Assembly: GCA_028288765.1 (NCBI GenBank)
Contig: JAQGHQ010000360.1
Location: 18,437-82,436, forward strand
DNA from: Gemmataceae bacterium
Lineage (GTDB): Bacteria; Planctomycetota; Planctomycetia; Gemmatales; Gemmataceae
DNA: 64,000 nucleotides
Direction of reading: 5' to 3'
How positions within the stretch are numbered: the stretch's first letter is position 1; each line of letters opens with the position of its first letter. Positions 30,622-40,072 of this stretch are shown piece after piece. The notes under the pieces are model-generated. The model did no database searches, had not been told where the DNA came from, and saw only the letters and a program-made list of their open reading frames with translations. The position numbers and the translations under genes are program-made.

Positions 30622-31251
30622 GTGTCGGACTCCCACCGCCAACCGCCGGACTCCGACGAACAGCTCCTGGCCCGTCTTCGGGACGGGGACCGCGGGGTGT
30701 TCGGCCCACTCGTCCGCCGGTACGAGCGGGAGCTGTACGGCTACCTCCGCCGCTACATCGGGGACGACGACCTGGCGGACGACGTGTTCCAGAACACGTT
30801 CGTGCAGGTGTTCCTCAAGATCCAGCAGTACGAGCCGGGCCGGCCGGCCCGCCCGTGGCTGTACGCGATCGCCACCAATCAGGCGATCGACGCGCTGCGG
30901 AAGAAGAACCGGCGGGCCGACCGGCGGGCCGACGCACTCGTGGCCCCGGACGACGACGGGGAGCCCCGCCCGCTGTTCGAGCTGATCCCGTCCCCGGACT
31001 CCGGCCCGCCCGACCAGGCCGACCGGGCTGAGCAGCGGGAACTGGTCCGGGCCGCGGTCGACCGGCTCCCCGACCTACTCCGGCAGGTGGTCTTGCTCGC
31101 GTACTTCCAGGGGATGAAGTACAGGGACATCGCCGACGCCCTGGACATCCCCGTCGGGACGGTGAAATCCCGGTTGCACGCCGCCCTCGTGAAGTTGACC
31201 GAGGAGTGGGCCGGGATGAACGCGGAGTGCGAGGTGCGGAACGCGGAATAG
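30622..31251 (+). CDS. ECF (RpoE-type) RNA polymerase sigma factor
   Basis: A 209-aa sigma-70 family factor. Region 2 runs from FGPLVRRYERELYGYLRRYI through LADDVFQNTFVQVFLKIQQY to RPWLYAIATNQAIDALRKK (residues about 28-95). Region 4 includes LPDLLRQVVLLAYFQGMKYR and DIADALDIPVGTVKSRLHAA, the classic helix-turn-helix. It starts at GTG 30622. The last dozen residues (MNAECEVRNAE) are encoded by a GAACGCGGAGTGCG-type repeat also seen near 58.8 kb, a sign that a repeat moved into the gene end. The next gene is a candidate regulator of it. Confidence 0.93.
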   Translation: MSDSHRQPPDSDEQLLARLRDGDRGVFGPLVRRYERELYGYLRRYIGDDDLADDVFQNTFVQVFLKIQQYEPGRPARPWLYAIATNQAIDALRKKNRRADRRADALVAPDDDGEPRPLFELIPSPDSGPPDQADRAEQRELVRAAVDRLPDLLRQVVLLAYFQGMKYRDIADALDIPVGTVKSRLHAALVKLTEEWAGMNAECEVRNAE

Positions 31252-31310
31252 GTCGTCGGGCCGGCCCGACACGGCGAGAGCCGCCCGACAGATCGCTCGG
31301 ACCCACGACC

Positions 31311-32321
31311 ATGACGGACGAAGACTTCATCGGTTACGCCCTGGACCTGCTCGACCCGGACGAACGGGCGGCGGTCGACGCGCATCTGACCGCGAACCCG
31401 GGTGCCGCCGCCCAGTTCGACCTGATCCGTGCCGCGCTCGCCCCGCTCGAGGCCGACCGGGAGGACGACCCGCCCCCACCGGCGCTCGCGACCCGTACGG
31501 TCGCCCGGCTCGCCGCCTGTCTCGTGGCAGAGGGGACCCGGCCGGCCGAGCCGACTCCCGTTGATGACGTCCTCCGCAGCGTCCCCTCGCTCTCTGTCAG
31601 CCCCCCGACCCCGACTCACCGCCCGGTCCCGACGGACGGGCCGGAGTCCCGGGCCGTCGGCGGGCGGTTCCGGGCCGACCTCGTGGTCGCGGCCGGTATC
31701 GGGCTGGTCGCGGTCGGGCTCGCCCTGTCGTTCGTGAACCGCGCCCGGCACGCGAACGATCTGCTCGCCTGTCAGAACAACATGCAGACCCTCCACCAAG
31801 GCCTGACCGGGTACGCTGACGCCCACGCCGGCAGGTTCCCGCAGGTCGGGGTCGAGGGATACCCGACCGCCGGGTCGTTCGTGTCGGCCCTGGTCGATGC
31901 CGGGCAGTGCCCGCCCGGGTTTCACCCCATCTGCCCGGCCGCCCCGCGGCCCGACCCGACCGACGTACCCACGGGGCTGTCGGCCCCGGTCACTCCAGTT
32001 GCCTACGCCTACCCCCTCGGGCATCGGGCCCCTGGCGGGGCGGTCCTCGGGGTGTGGCGATCGGCCGACCCGGCCGACGAGAACGACCTGATCCCGATCG
32101 CCGCCGACTACCCGACGGCCGCCGCCTCCCCTGGGTCGGGCCCGACTTCTCCGCACGGGTGGGGCCACAACGTCCTGTACATTGGTGGGAACGTCCGGTT
32201 TGCCACCACCTCGGCCGTCGGGGTAAACGGGGACGACATCTACCGCAACCAGTTCGGCCAAGTAGCCGCGGGGGTGGACCGGTCCGATGCCGTCCTCGGC
32301 CGAGCTCAAGACCGCCCGTAG
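31311..32321 (+). CDS. Anti-sigma/pseudopilin-like membrane protein
   Basis: A 336-aa protein following the sigma gene after 59 nt. The N terminus, MTDEDFIGYALDLLDPDERA, resembles anti-sigma proteins (short helical domain without zinc ligands). A Pro-rich linker is followed by a membrane helix (LVVAAGIGLVAVGLALSFVN) and then ACQNNMQTLHQGLTGYADAH, like the base of type II pseudopilins. The C-terminal part ends with GHNVLYIGGNVRFATTS, a variant of the HxxxxxxxxDG motif of planctomycete DUF1559-type proteins. I infer a membrane-bound sensor that holds the sigma factor and is controlled by the extracytoplasmic part. Confidence 0.72.
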   Translation: MTDEDFIGYALDLLDPDERAAVDAHLTANPGAAAQFDLIRAALAPLEADREDDPPPPALATRTVARLAACLVAEGTRPAEPTPVDDVLRSVPSLSVSPPTPTHRPVPTDGPESRAVGGRFRADLVVAAGIGLVAVGLALSFVNRARHANDLLACQNNMQTLHQGLTGYADAHAGRFPQVGVEGYPTAGSFVSALVDAGQCPPGFHPICPAAPRPDPTDVPTGLSAPVTPVAYAYPLGHRAPGGAVLGVWRSADPADENDLIPIAADYPTAAASPGSGPTSPHGWGHNVLYIGGNVRFATTSAVGVNGDDIYRNQFGQVAAGVDRSDAVLGRAQDRP

Positions 32322-32649
32322 GACCGAAGTGAACTGTTCTCGGTCTTTGGTCTGATAAATCTCTTCGGGCGCGAATCCGTACAACGGCTCCCTTTTGATG
32401 TTTGGAAGTCGCATCAGCTCGCGGTCTGCGAGGCCGGCACACTTTTTGGAACTTTCCACCCGCCCGTATCGTCTTACTGTACCTGCTTTTCCCCCCCCCA
32501 TTGCGACTCTCTCCGGGTCTGTTCTGCCCACAGCAGAAACCGATCATTTCGCGCACGCAGGTGCCCACAGGGCTGGTACATGTATTAGAATTGACCCGAG
32601 CCGGGGATCCCATAACCCCGGTTCACCGGGTGGTGTGACGGAGGCTGTT
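32322..32649. other. Intergenic region before the FHA/HD-GYP gene
   Basis: About 330 bases with no supported gene. It has a C8-9 run near 32491 and no obvious hairpin terminator for the sigma operon. Confidence 0.45.
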
Positions 32650-34257
32650 GTGAAGCGGACTATCCGGCTACGCGGGGTCAGTGGCGAAGTGAAAGGCCGG
32701 ATGTGGGAGTCGGAATCCCTCCTCCGCGCCGGCCGCCTAGCGGCTCTTGAGATCGTGCTGGACGACAGCTCCGTCAGCCGCCGGCACGCCGAGGTCCGGC
32801 TTGGCACCGAGGGGTGGTACGTCCGCGACCTGGAGAGCACGAACGGGACGTACGTGAACGGAGTCCGGATCGGCCCCGGGGAGCAACCGATCCGCCCGCG
32901 GGACATCGTCCAGTTCGGGAAGGTGGCGGTGGTCGTCGAGACGAACGATCCCAACACCGAGGGCCCCCCGTCGAATCAGTTGGTGGTTGCCGCCACCCCG
33001 TCGAGCTACGAAGAAGGGCTGCGGCGGATCGCATACGACCGGAATGAGATGCCCCGGGCCGGGGACCAGCTCTTCGCCCTGCTGCGGGCCGGGCACCACT
33101 TCGTCCACACCCAGGGCGAGGACCAACTCCTCGACAACATCCTGAACGACGCGGTCAGCGTGCTCGACGCCCAGCGGGGCGCGATCGTCCTGGCCGAGGG
33201 GGATGGGCCGGAGCCCCAGCTCCGCCTCCGGGCCCTGGCGGTCGGACACGGGGAGCCGGCCGGCCGGTTCCACTACTCAAAGAAGTTGACCCACCGGGTG
33301 TTCGCCAAGGGCGAGTCGGTGCTGTACGGGGCGCTGAACGAGGACGACGAGCTGAAGATCACCCAGAGCATGCACGACGGGGCGATGGCGTCGGTCCTGT
33401 GCGTGCTCCTGCGGACCCCGCGGCGGCGGATCGGCGTCCTCCACCTCGACCGGAGCTTCTGGCAGAACCCGTTCACCGAAGACGACCTGCACCTGGCCGA
33501 CGCCCTCGCCGCACACGTCTCGGCCGCGATCGAGAGTGCCCAGCTGCTCCGCAAGCAGAAGGACCTGTTCCTCAAGACGATTACCATCCTGGCCCAGGCG
33601 GTTGAACTCCGGGACGACTACACCGGCGGGCACACCCAGCGGGTGACCCGGTACGCCACCCTGCTCGCTAGCCACCTGGAACTCCCGGACGATCAGCTGG
33701 AGCTGATCAAGCTCGGGACCCCGCTGCACGACATCGGGAAGATCGGGATCGACGACGCGATCTTGCGCAAGCCCGGCCGGCTGACCGCCCAGGAATTCGC
33801 GATCATGCAGGAGCACACGACGAAGGGGGCGGAGATCCTCTCCACGATCACGGAGATGCAGCCGATCATCCCGATCGTCCGGAACCACCACGAACGGTGG
33901 GACGGGACCGGCTACCCGGACCGCCTGGCCGGGGCTGAAATCCCATTCCTGGCCCGGATCGTGGCGGTGGCCGACGCATTCGACGCGATGACCTCGAACC
34001 GCCCGTACCACGAGGGGAGGAAGGGGAAGCCGGCGGCGGCGGCCTTCGCGGAGGTGGAGAAGATGGCCGGCCGGCAGTTCGACCCGCGCTGCGTGGCCGG
34101 GTTCCTGGCGATCCGGGATCAGGTCGTTCAGGCAATGGCCGAGCTGATGCCGGACTCCGACGTCCGTGAGCCTGGCCCGGTGCTCGTCACCAGCCCCACT
34201 GCCGCCCTGGAAACCGACTCGCGCCCGCTGCCGGCCCACGCACACACCACGGGGTGA
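32650..34257 (+). CDS. FHA-GAF-HD-GYP signalling protein (cyclic-di-GMP phosphodiesterase candidate)
   Basis: A 535-aa cytoplasmic regulator. Residues about 15-100 are an FHA domain (SSVSRRHAEVRLG and LESTNGTYVNGV), which binds phospho-threonine. Residues about 150-300 look like a GAF domain (FWQNPFTEDDLHLADALAAH). The C-terminal HD-GYP domain has GGHTQRVTRYATLLA, TPLHDIGKIGIDDAILRKPG and HHERWDGTGYPDRLAG, the His-Asp and Gly-Tyr-Pro residues of active c-di-GMP phosphodiesterases. The GTG at 32650 has GGAGG five bases upstream; longer frames lack any domain. Confidence 0.92.
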   Translation: MKRTIRLRGVSGEVKGRMWESESLLRAGRLAALEIVLDDSSVSRRHAEVRLGTEGWYVRDLESTNGTYVNGVRIGPGEQPIRPRDIVQFGKVAVVVETNDPNTEGPPSNQLVVAATPSSYEEGLRRIAYDRNEMPRAGDQLFALLRAGHHFVHTQGEDQLLDNILNDAVSVLDAQRGAIVLAEGDGPEPQLRLRALAVGHGEPAGRFHYSKKLTHRVFAKGESVLYGALNEDDELKITQSMHDGAMASVLCVLLRTPRRRIGVLHLDRSFWQNPFTEDDLHLADALAAHVSAAIESAQLLRKQKDLFLKTITILAQAVELRDDYTGGHTQRVTRYATLLASHLELPDDQLELIKLGTPLHDIGKIGIDDAILRKPGRLTAQEFAIMQEHTTKGAEILSTITEMQPIIPIVRNHHERWDGTGYPDRLAGAEIPFLARIVAVADAFDAMTSNRPYHEGRKGKPAAAAFAEVEKMAGRQFDPRCVAGFLAIRDQVVQAMAELMPDSDVREPGPVLVTSPTAALETDSRPLPAHAHTTG

Positions 34258-34309
34258 ACGGGTTCATGGGGTATCGTGACCTGCCTTCGTCCGGCCGCGC
34301 GGGCGGCAA

Positions 34310-34873
34310 TCACTTCTTCGCCCCGGGCATCGGGGCGCCGTCCGGCTCTCCCTCCTTCGGCCGGGGAAAGATCTCCTGGATCCGCTTCCACCGGGCGTCG
34401 TACTCGGCGCGTCGGGCTGCCATTCCCGGGCGGTCGGGCACGTCCGGATCCTTCGGCGGGGGCGGGTCCGCGAACAGGGCGTCGTGGGTCGCATCCACCT
34501 CCTTGCGGCTGTACCGCTCGGCCCGAACAAGCTTCCCGGCGGAATCGTACACCGTCACCTCGAACCGGTCGTCGGCCGGCCGGGCCCGGTCGAAACTCAC
34601 TTGCATCACCACCTTCCCGCCGGCGACCCGCTTCTCCGCTCGCAACGAGAACGTGTCGACCCCGAGCTGGTACGCCTGAGTGCCGACCATCACGTCGAGA
34701 AGTCCCTGATGGTCGAACCGCTCGGCCGGGGTGAACGCCTTGTCCCAGCTCGTATCGAGTTCCTTTTGTGTATCGCCCTCGAACCGCTTGGGCATCGGGG
34801 TCGGCATCGGGCCGCACCCGACGAACGTGGCGGCCAGCGCGCACGCCAGCCCGGGTAGCGCGAACCGCTTCAT
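34310..34873 (-). CDS. Lipoprotein, function unknown
   Basis: A 187-aa protein. The signal peptide MKRFALPGLACALAATFVGC has a lipobox-like end (FVGC), so it is probably anchored to a membrane by lipidation of that Cys. The mature protein has KVVMQVSFDRARPADDRFEV with VTVYDSAGKLVRAERYSR and a Pro/Lys-rich C-terminal part. No domain is recognised. It lies back to back with the HD-GYP gene, its stop 50 bases from that gene's stop. Confidence 0.75.
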   Translation of the reverse strand: MKRFALPGLACALAATFVGCGPMPTPMPKRFEGDTQKELDTSWDKAFTPAERFDHQGLLDVMVGTQAYQLGVDTFSLRAEKRVAGGKVVMQVSFDRARPADDRFEVTVYDSAGKLVRAERYSRKEVDATHDALFADPPPPKDPDVPDRPGMAARRAEYDARWKRIQEIFPRPKEGEPDGAPMPGAKK

Positions 34874-35058
34874 CGCGGACCTCCGGGAATACGGGGGATG
34901 GAGACTCGGTGACCGCGCCGCCCGGCAGACCGTGTGATGTGGGTCTCGGCTCCGGGCCGGCGTTACTGGATCTGATCCCGACGCCGGGCGATTATTCCGC
35001 CGGATTCGACCGGGACCGGAAGAGAAAGTTCGGGGCCGCGGTCCCCGCGATCATGACT

Positions 35059-35208
35059 TCACACGGCAGTCCCATGCCGCCGTACGAATCTTGGCGGGAA
35101 AGGCGAACGAGTCGGGCAGGTCCGGAGGTAGTCGTGGGTCAGTCCGAGGGCGACGTCGTGCGGCGGCCAGGGCATCGTCGTGACGTGGAGATCCCAGCCG
35201 ATCAGCAC
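35059..35208 (-). pseudogene. Uma2-family endonuclease fragment
   Basis: The segment reads VLIGWDLHVTTMPWPPHDVA then LGLTHDYLRT, nearly the same as LIGGEIYVMTMLSPPHDVAL and GLTQDYLRT of the intact gene at 46188. Only about 35 residues are alignable before the frame diverges, and there is neither an N-terminal domain nor the catalytic part, so this is a relic. Its DNA is also closely similar to the intact gene, which points to a rather recent duplication or recombination. Confidence 0.65.
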
Positions 35209-35415
35209 CGCACGCGGGACAGTGGGTGAGGATGTCGAGGTGGTCACACCGGGCGGCGGCCAGGATTGGCATCGGGGAGAAGTCCCGACTCTCGTTCACC
35301 GCCGGGCGAGTGACACCAGGGTGTCCAGACCGCACAGCCTCGGCTTTCCTACCTGGGTGTGGACAGATTCGTGGACGAGCAGTTATTCGTCCTTGATCAT
35401 GCTCCGTCCTCCGAA

Positions 35416-35464
35416 ACACGAACACCCCCGGTCGCGGCCAAGCCGCGACCGGGGGTGTTCGTGT
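35416..35464 (-). terminator. 22-bp stem terminator-like hairpin behind rho
   Basis: Arms 35416-35437 and 35443-35464 are perfect complements around loop CCAAG; the core is ACCCCCGGTCGCGG. It lies 30 bases after the rho stop codon. On the minus strand the T-tract is short (TTTCGG), so it may act with RNA stability rather than as a strong terminator. Confidence 0.6.
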
Positions 35465-35492
35465 CTGCGAACCGCTGGCTCGCACCCGCCGG

Positions 35493-36974
35493 TCAGCTGA
35501 GGTTCATGCCCAGCAGGAACTCGGCGTTCGATTTCGACTTCCGCGACCGGTTGACGATCAGTTCCATCGCCTCCACCGGGTGCATGTCGGCCAGCACCTT
35601 CCGGAGCATCCGGATCCGCTCGTACTCGTCCGGGTGGAGCAGCAGCTCCTCCTTCCGCGTCCCGCTCCGGTTCACGTCGATCGCGGGGTACACCCGCTTC
35701 TCGACCAGCCGACGGTCCAGGTGGAGTTCGCTGTTGCCCGTCCCCTTGAACTCCTCGAAGATCACCTCGTCCATCCGGCTCCCGGTGTCGATCAGGGCGG
35801 TCGCCAGGATGGTCAGGCTGCCGCCCTCCTCGACGTTCCGGGCCGCCCCGAAGAACCGCTTCGGCTTCTGCATCGCGTTCGAGTCCAGACCGCCGGAGAG
35901 CAGCTTCCCGCCGCCCGGGGCCTCGGTGTTGTGCGCCCGGGCCAGCCGGGTGATCGAGTCGAGCAGGATGACCACGTCCCGCTTCATCTCGACCATCCGC
36001 TTCGCCTTCTCCAGCACGATCTCGGCGACGTGGATGTGCTCCTCCGGCGGCTCGTCGAACGTGCTCGCCACCACCTCCGCGTTCGGGCTGTTTACCAGCC
36101 GCTGCATTTCCGTCACTTCCTCCGGCCGCTCGTCGACCAGCAGGACGAAGACGTACGACTCCGGGTGGTTCTTGATGATGGCGTTCGCCATCTTCGAGAG
36201 CAGGATCGTCTTCCCGGTCCGCGGCGGGGCCACGATCAGCCCCCGCTGCCCCTTCCCGACCGGGGTGACGAGATCCACGATCCGCATCGACAGCTCGTCC
36301 GGGGCGGTTTCGAGCGACAGCCGCTTGTCCGGGTGGAGCGGGGTCAGGTCTTCGAAGCTGGTGACCGCGGTGCCCTCGTCCGGGGCCTTCCCGTTGACCA
36401 GCTCGATCTGCATCAGGGCGAAGTTGTCCTGGTTCTCGATCGGCAACCGGATCGGCCCCTCGACCACCAGCCCGGTGCGGAGGCTCATCCGCCGGATCTG
36501 GGACGGGGAGACGTAGATGTCCTCCGGGCTGGCCAGGTAGTTGTGGGCCTGGCTGCGGAGGAACCCGTACCCGTCGGGCAGGACCTCGAGCGTGCCCGAC
36601 CCGCGGACCACCTCGCCCCGCTCGATCTGCCGGCGGACGATGCCGACGATCAGCTGGGCCCGGTTCATCCCGGTGTGCTCGTGGATGCCCTCTTTTTCCG
36701 CGAGCTTGAACAGGTTGGGCATCGGCATCCGGTACAGGTCGTCGAGCCGACAGCCGCTCCCCGCGGGACGCGCGGCCGGGCGCTCGACCCGGTCCGGGGC
36801 ACGATCGACCGGCGCGGGTGTGACCGCCGGGGGTGGGACGTGCCCGGCGGGCGATATGGGGGCGGTCGTTGGACCGACCTCGCCGGGCTTGCGAAGAGGC
36901 CGCTTGGCAGCGGCGGCACGAAGGGAAGAGGGCCGCGGCAGCGGCGACCCTTCGACGCCCTTGGCGTCGGGCAT
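35493..36974 (-). CDS. rho: Transcription termination factor Rho
   Basis: A 493-aa hexameric RNA-dependent ATPase that ends transcripts. The Rho N domain ([20 protein letters not shown]) starts near residue 83. The RNA-binding fold has [20 protein letters not shown], the Walker A is [15 protein letters not shown] and the Walker B is [35 protein letters not shown] and [20 protein letters not shown] complete the motor. The first 80 residues are a Pro/Ala-rich extension common in high-GC bacteria. The ATG at 36974 is chosen since the extension upstream has no similarity. The C-terminal motif ends in LLGMNLS. Confidence 0.95.
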   Translation of the reverse strand: MPDAKGVEGSPLPRPSSLRAAAAKRPLRKPGEVGPTTAPISPAGHVPPPAVTPAPVDRAPDRVERPAARPAGSGCRLDDLYRMPMPNLFKLAEKEGIHEHTGMNRAQLIVGIVRRQIERGEVVRGSGTLEVLPDGYGFLRSQAHNYLASPEDIYVSPSQIRRMSLRTGLVVEGPIRLPIENQDNFALMQIELVNGKAPDEGTAVTSFEDLTPLHPDKRLSLETAPDELSMRIVDLVTPVGKGQRGLIVAPPRTGKTILLSKMANAIIKNHPESYVFVLLVDERPEEVTEMQRLVNSPNAEVVASTFDEPPEEHIHVAEIVLEKAKRMVEMKRDVVILLDSITRLARAHNTEAPGGGKLLSGGLDSNAMQKPKRFFGAARNVEEGGSLTILATALIDTGSRMDEVIFEEFKGTGNSELHLDRRLVEKRVYPAIDVNRSGTRKEELLLHPDEYERIRMLRKVLADMHPVEAMELIVNRSRKSKSNAEFLLGMNLS

Positions 36975-37473
36975 AACGAAGTCCTCGAGCTGGGGTAGAA
37001 AACAGGACGCGGGGCGATCGGTCGCCACCGGTCGGATAGGGGGGCCGTTTATCCTGCCCCCGGAACGGTCACAGGGGGAGCCCGTTCCCCCCGGGAACAC
37101 ACACGGTCAGGGTCCGCATGGACTTCCCCCGCGGCCGGCCGAGCCGGCCCTCGTGATCCTTCGGGTCGCGAGAGCCGGTGTTGGTGCAACGTCGTGGGGA
37201 GTAAGTCGAGACGCGCGGCTGGCTTTACGTTTACTTCGCGAGAGTCGGCCGCGCGGGAAAGTGTGGGCTACTAACCCAACCAATCAATCAGAGTTTAAAT
37301 GATTCACGCGGAACGTCAATGGGATTATATCCCGGGTACCGCAGATTTCCAGCCCGAGTTCTCGGACGGTGCCATCTTCTTGCCCGGGGATGGCAGCCAC
37401 TCCCGAACCCGCGCACAATAGGGCCGGTCTGACGGGTGGCGGCGTGGACCGCCCTCCCCACACTGGGTCCCCC
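36975..37473. other. Divergent intergenic region upstream of rho
   Basis: About 500 bases between the divergent rho and AAA+ genes. Sequence around 37200-37330 is AT-richer (for example CAGAGTTTAAATGATTCACG) and likely holds the rho promoter and leader. No gene or clear hairpin is seen. Confidence 0.45.
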
Positions 37474-38967
37474 ATGCCCTTACTCACCCGCCCCGATGAG
37501 TTGTCGGAGCTCATCGCCCCGACCGAGCTGGCGGCGCTGGCCTACCCGGCCGCGGTGGCCGAGGTCGGGGCCGCCCTCCTCCGCCGGCTCCCGTGTCTCG
37601 TCGAGTGCCCGAAGGAGGTCGTGCCCTTTTTTGCCCAGGCGCTCCGGGCTCATCTCAAGCCTCACAACCTCCGGTGCATCCCGATCGACGGCCGGGCCTA
37701 GACGAACGACCGCACCCCCCTCCTTTCCACCGGTCTCGTCGGGAACATGCGGCACACGCTGCTCGACACGGTTCGGGGGGCGCTGGCCGATTCGGTGGTC
37801 GTCTTCCCGCACCTCGACCTGATGTCCGGTGGGCCGTCACCGTCGGCCGAGGCCCGCGAACTGACCGCGCTACTCGTCGAGAACCCCGAACTCCTGTGGG
37901 TCGGGTTCAAGGACCCCGGGGCGGTGCTGCCCCGGTCGGTCGAACAGCTCCCGCTCTGCCGGGTGCGGGTCGGCGGGGTATCGCGGGACCGGCTCAGATC
38001 CCTCGTCACCCGGCGGGAAGCGCGGAAGTTCGGCCCGGAAGTGAATCTCGCCCTGCTGCACCGGCAGGTGTCCGGACTCAACGTGGTCCAGCTCCGGAAG
38101 TACCTCGCCGCGTTAGATCGGGAAGACCTGCCGGCGGATTCCGGGAAAGCTTACTCGGAGCTGCGCCGGCTCACCCTACCGCACGGGCTCTGCGTCCCGG
38201 ACGAGACGTTCGACAGTATCGGCGGCTACGATCTGGCGAAAGAGCGGTTGCGGGACGACGTCCTCGGCGTGCTGGCCCGGCTCGACGCCGCGCCGACTCC
38301 CGCCGACCGCGCCCGGCTGGAACACATCCTCCCGCGCGGGGCTCTGCTCGCCGGGCCGCCGGGGGTGGGGAAGCGGTTGTTCGCCCGGGCGCTGGCGAAC
38401 GCCATCGGCGGCGTGGTCCTCGAAACCACCGGGGCGGAACTCAAGAGCCGCTTCCTGGGCGGGAGCGAGGAGAACCTGCGGCTACTCTTCGCGAAGGCCC
38501 GGCAGGCGGCCCCGGCGGTACTCCTGTTCAAGGAACTCGACGCATTCGCGGCCCGGCCTACGAAGGGGGTGGCGGAACCGTCGCTGTTTCTCCAGCTGGT
38601 GCAGGAACTGGACGCCCTGCTGCCGGGTGAGCTGGTGCTGGCGGTCGGTACGGTCCCGACCGCCGACGGACTCGACCCGGCTCTCGTCCAGCCGGGCCGG
38701 TTCGAGCTGGTGATCGAACTCGGCCCGCCGACACCGCTGTACCGCGAGGCGATCCTGCGGAAGGCGGCGGAGGTGGTGGGCCTGACCCTTTCGGCCGATG
38801 CGGTCGCACGGGTGGTGGAACTATCCGCGGACCCACCCTCCAATCCGCCGTACCACGGGGCGAGGCAGGCGGCCCTGTGTCGCGGACTGGCCTGGCTCCG
38901 GGCCCGGGAACCGAGGCCCGACCCGATCACTGCCCGCGAAGCGGAACGGGTCTGGGGGATGTTGTAG
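37474..38967 (+). pseudogene. AAA+ ATPase (26S proteasome/FtsH-like) gene with amber stop and degenerate active site
   Basis: The frame from ATG 37474 (MPLLTRPDELSELIAPTELA) runs to a TAG at 37699-37701 and continues in the same frame (TNDRTPLLSTGLVGNMRHTL) to 38967, so a single in-frame stop breaks one 498-codon gene. The C-terminal AAA domain has Walker A LLAGPPGVGKRLFARALA, where the usual Thr/Ser after Lys is Arg, and Walker B AVLLFKELDAFA, where the Asp is Lys. The second region of homology and the Arg finger region (LDPALVQPGRFELVIELG) are kept. Restart at 37747 would give a 406-aa protein. It is probably inactive as an ATPase. Confidence 0.8.
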
Positions 38968-39230
38968 ATGGGCGAACCCGTCGGGCTCGCGAGCGGGTGA
39001 TCCGTTTCCCCCGAACTCGGTGACGGTAATGCCGCCTCAACAGGGTGGCAAAACCACCCGTCTGAGACCAAATGCGCGTTCCCAAAAACTCTTCCGGAAC
39101 CCCCGGGCCACACACGTCTTCCGGCAAGTTAAGCGAGGTGAACGGTTAAGATTGGTTAAGATTTTCTGGTTTTCCGACCGGCGCTCGTCGCGTCGGGCGA
39201 CCAAGCCGGCGGTGGTTAACTCTCGTTAAC
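38967..39230 (-). repeat. Dispersed roughly 260-bp repeat, copy B
   Basis: On the minus strand it begins GTTAACGAGAGTTAACCACC and has AAATCTTAACCAATCTTAAC, a GTGTGTGGCCCGGGGGTTCC segment, a GGGTGGTTTTGCCACCC hairpin and a GGGGGAAACGGATCACCCGC segment. It is a diverged inverse copy of 28663-28924. Its lower-coordinate end touches the stop of the AAA+ pseudogene; its other end abuts the MITE-like element. Confidence 0.75.
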
Positions 39231-39232
39231 TC

Positions 39233-39379
39233 GTTAACGGTAACCGTTCACGGGGTGAATGCCTCGAAAATAGGGCGATTTTCGGCCCGAGTGCCCGTTT
39301 TTCGGTCGATTGACAACCGGGTGTCGCAAAAAACGGCCTGAAATCATGGGCGTTCACCCCGTGAACGGTTACCGTTAAC
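39233..39379. mobile_element. MITE-like element, 147 bp with 27-bp terminal inverted repeats
   Basis: The 27-bp ends (39233-39259 and 39353-39379) are perfect inverse copies: GTTAACGGTAACCGTTCACG at the left and CGTGAACGGTTACCGTTAAC at the right. The 93-bp middle has no gene. The arms themselves contain GTTAAC and GGTAACC palindromes. Next to it on the left is the dispersed repeat with a similar GTTAAC-rich end, on the right a very AT-rich stretch. A non-autonomous mobile element or a structured RNA are both possible. Confidence 0.65.
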
Positions 39380-40072
39380 TATGCATTTGTCCATATCGAC
39401 AGGCTATATTACGGATATTGATTATATATATAATTCATTAATATATTTCATATTTCTATATGGCACGGCACCTTTCAGGACGACACCATGCGCCACTTCG
39501 CAGTGGTGCAGACGGTTTATGTCGGGCGGGACGCCGCGGTCGTCGAGCCGACGGCTGGCCGGGAGCCGGGCGTAATCGGCAAGGTCTCCGGGCCGAAGGC
39601 CGAGCCTCACCAGGAACCGGCCGTCGGGGCCGAGCATGACCGGCGCCGGCACATCCCGATGAGGTCCTGATCGGCCTCCCCCCCACCGGCCGTACAGCCG
39701 CCGGAACTCCTCCCCGCCCGTCTCGGTGCGGTCAACCCGGATCTTTGCCGTCGTTGTTCCCTGCCCGGGCCCGGGCCGCTATGGTCTCGGGGATGAGGCT
39801 GTGGGCCGCCGGGGCGGGTCGTCCGGCCTATAACTCCTCCAAGAAGAAGAGAGCGATTCTTCGGGTACGAGTGTCGGCCCACCGGGGATCGCCGTTCGTC
39901 ACCCGTTGACAGGCGCCCCGGCCCGCCGCCCGAGCGCCGGCTGTGTGAGTGCGATGGTTCGTCGAAATCCTCGGCGGGAGGGCGGGGCGTTCACCCCAAC
40001 GGGGTGGGAGCCCTGAGCCACCGATCCTCGGGGATAGCGACAGTTCATGAACGCGACCCAGGAGTCACCGAA
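39380..40072. other. AT-rich tract and gene debris before glgX
   Basis: 39395-39465 is extremely AT-rich (GATTATATATATAATTCATT) in a high-GC genome. A minus-strand frame at 39422-39652 reads VMLGPDGRFLVRLGLRPGDL and DYARLPASRRLDDRGVPPDI and may be a gene remnant, but it has no supporting partner sequence. The rest up to the glgX start shows no gene. Confidence 0.45.

Larger units (their letters stand above)
34874..35492. other. Intergenic region with gene debris
   Basis: About 620 bases, including a Uma2-family fragment (35059-35208) and the terminator behind rho (35416-35464). No intact gene is seen. Confidence 0.5.

Noticed and set aside
32322..32411. Minus-strand frame starting MRLPNIKREPLYGFAPEEIY
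   Set aside because: Looks protein-like for 40 residues, but then runs antisense through the anti-sigma-like gene without a stop of its own.
39422..39652. 76-aa minus-strand frame reading PDGRFLVRLGLRPGDL
   Set aside because: Protein-like in part, but it ends in AT-rich DNA and is not complete; kept only as possible debris.
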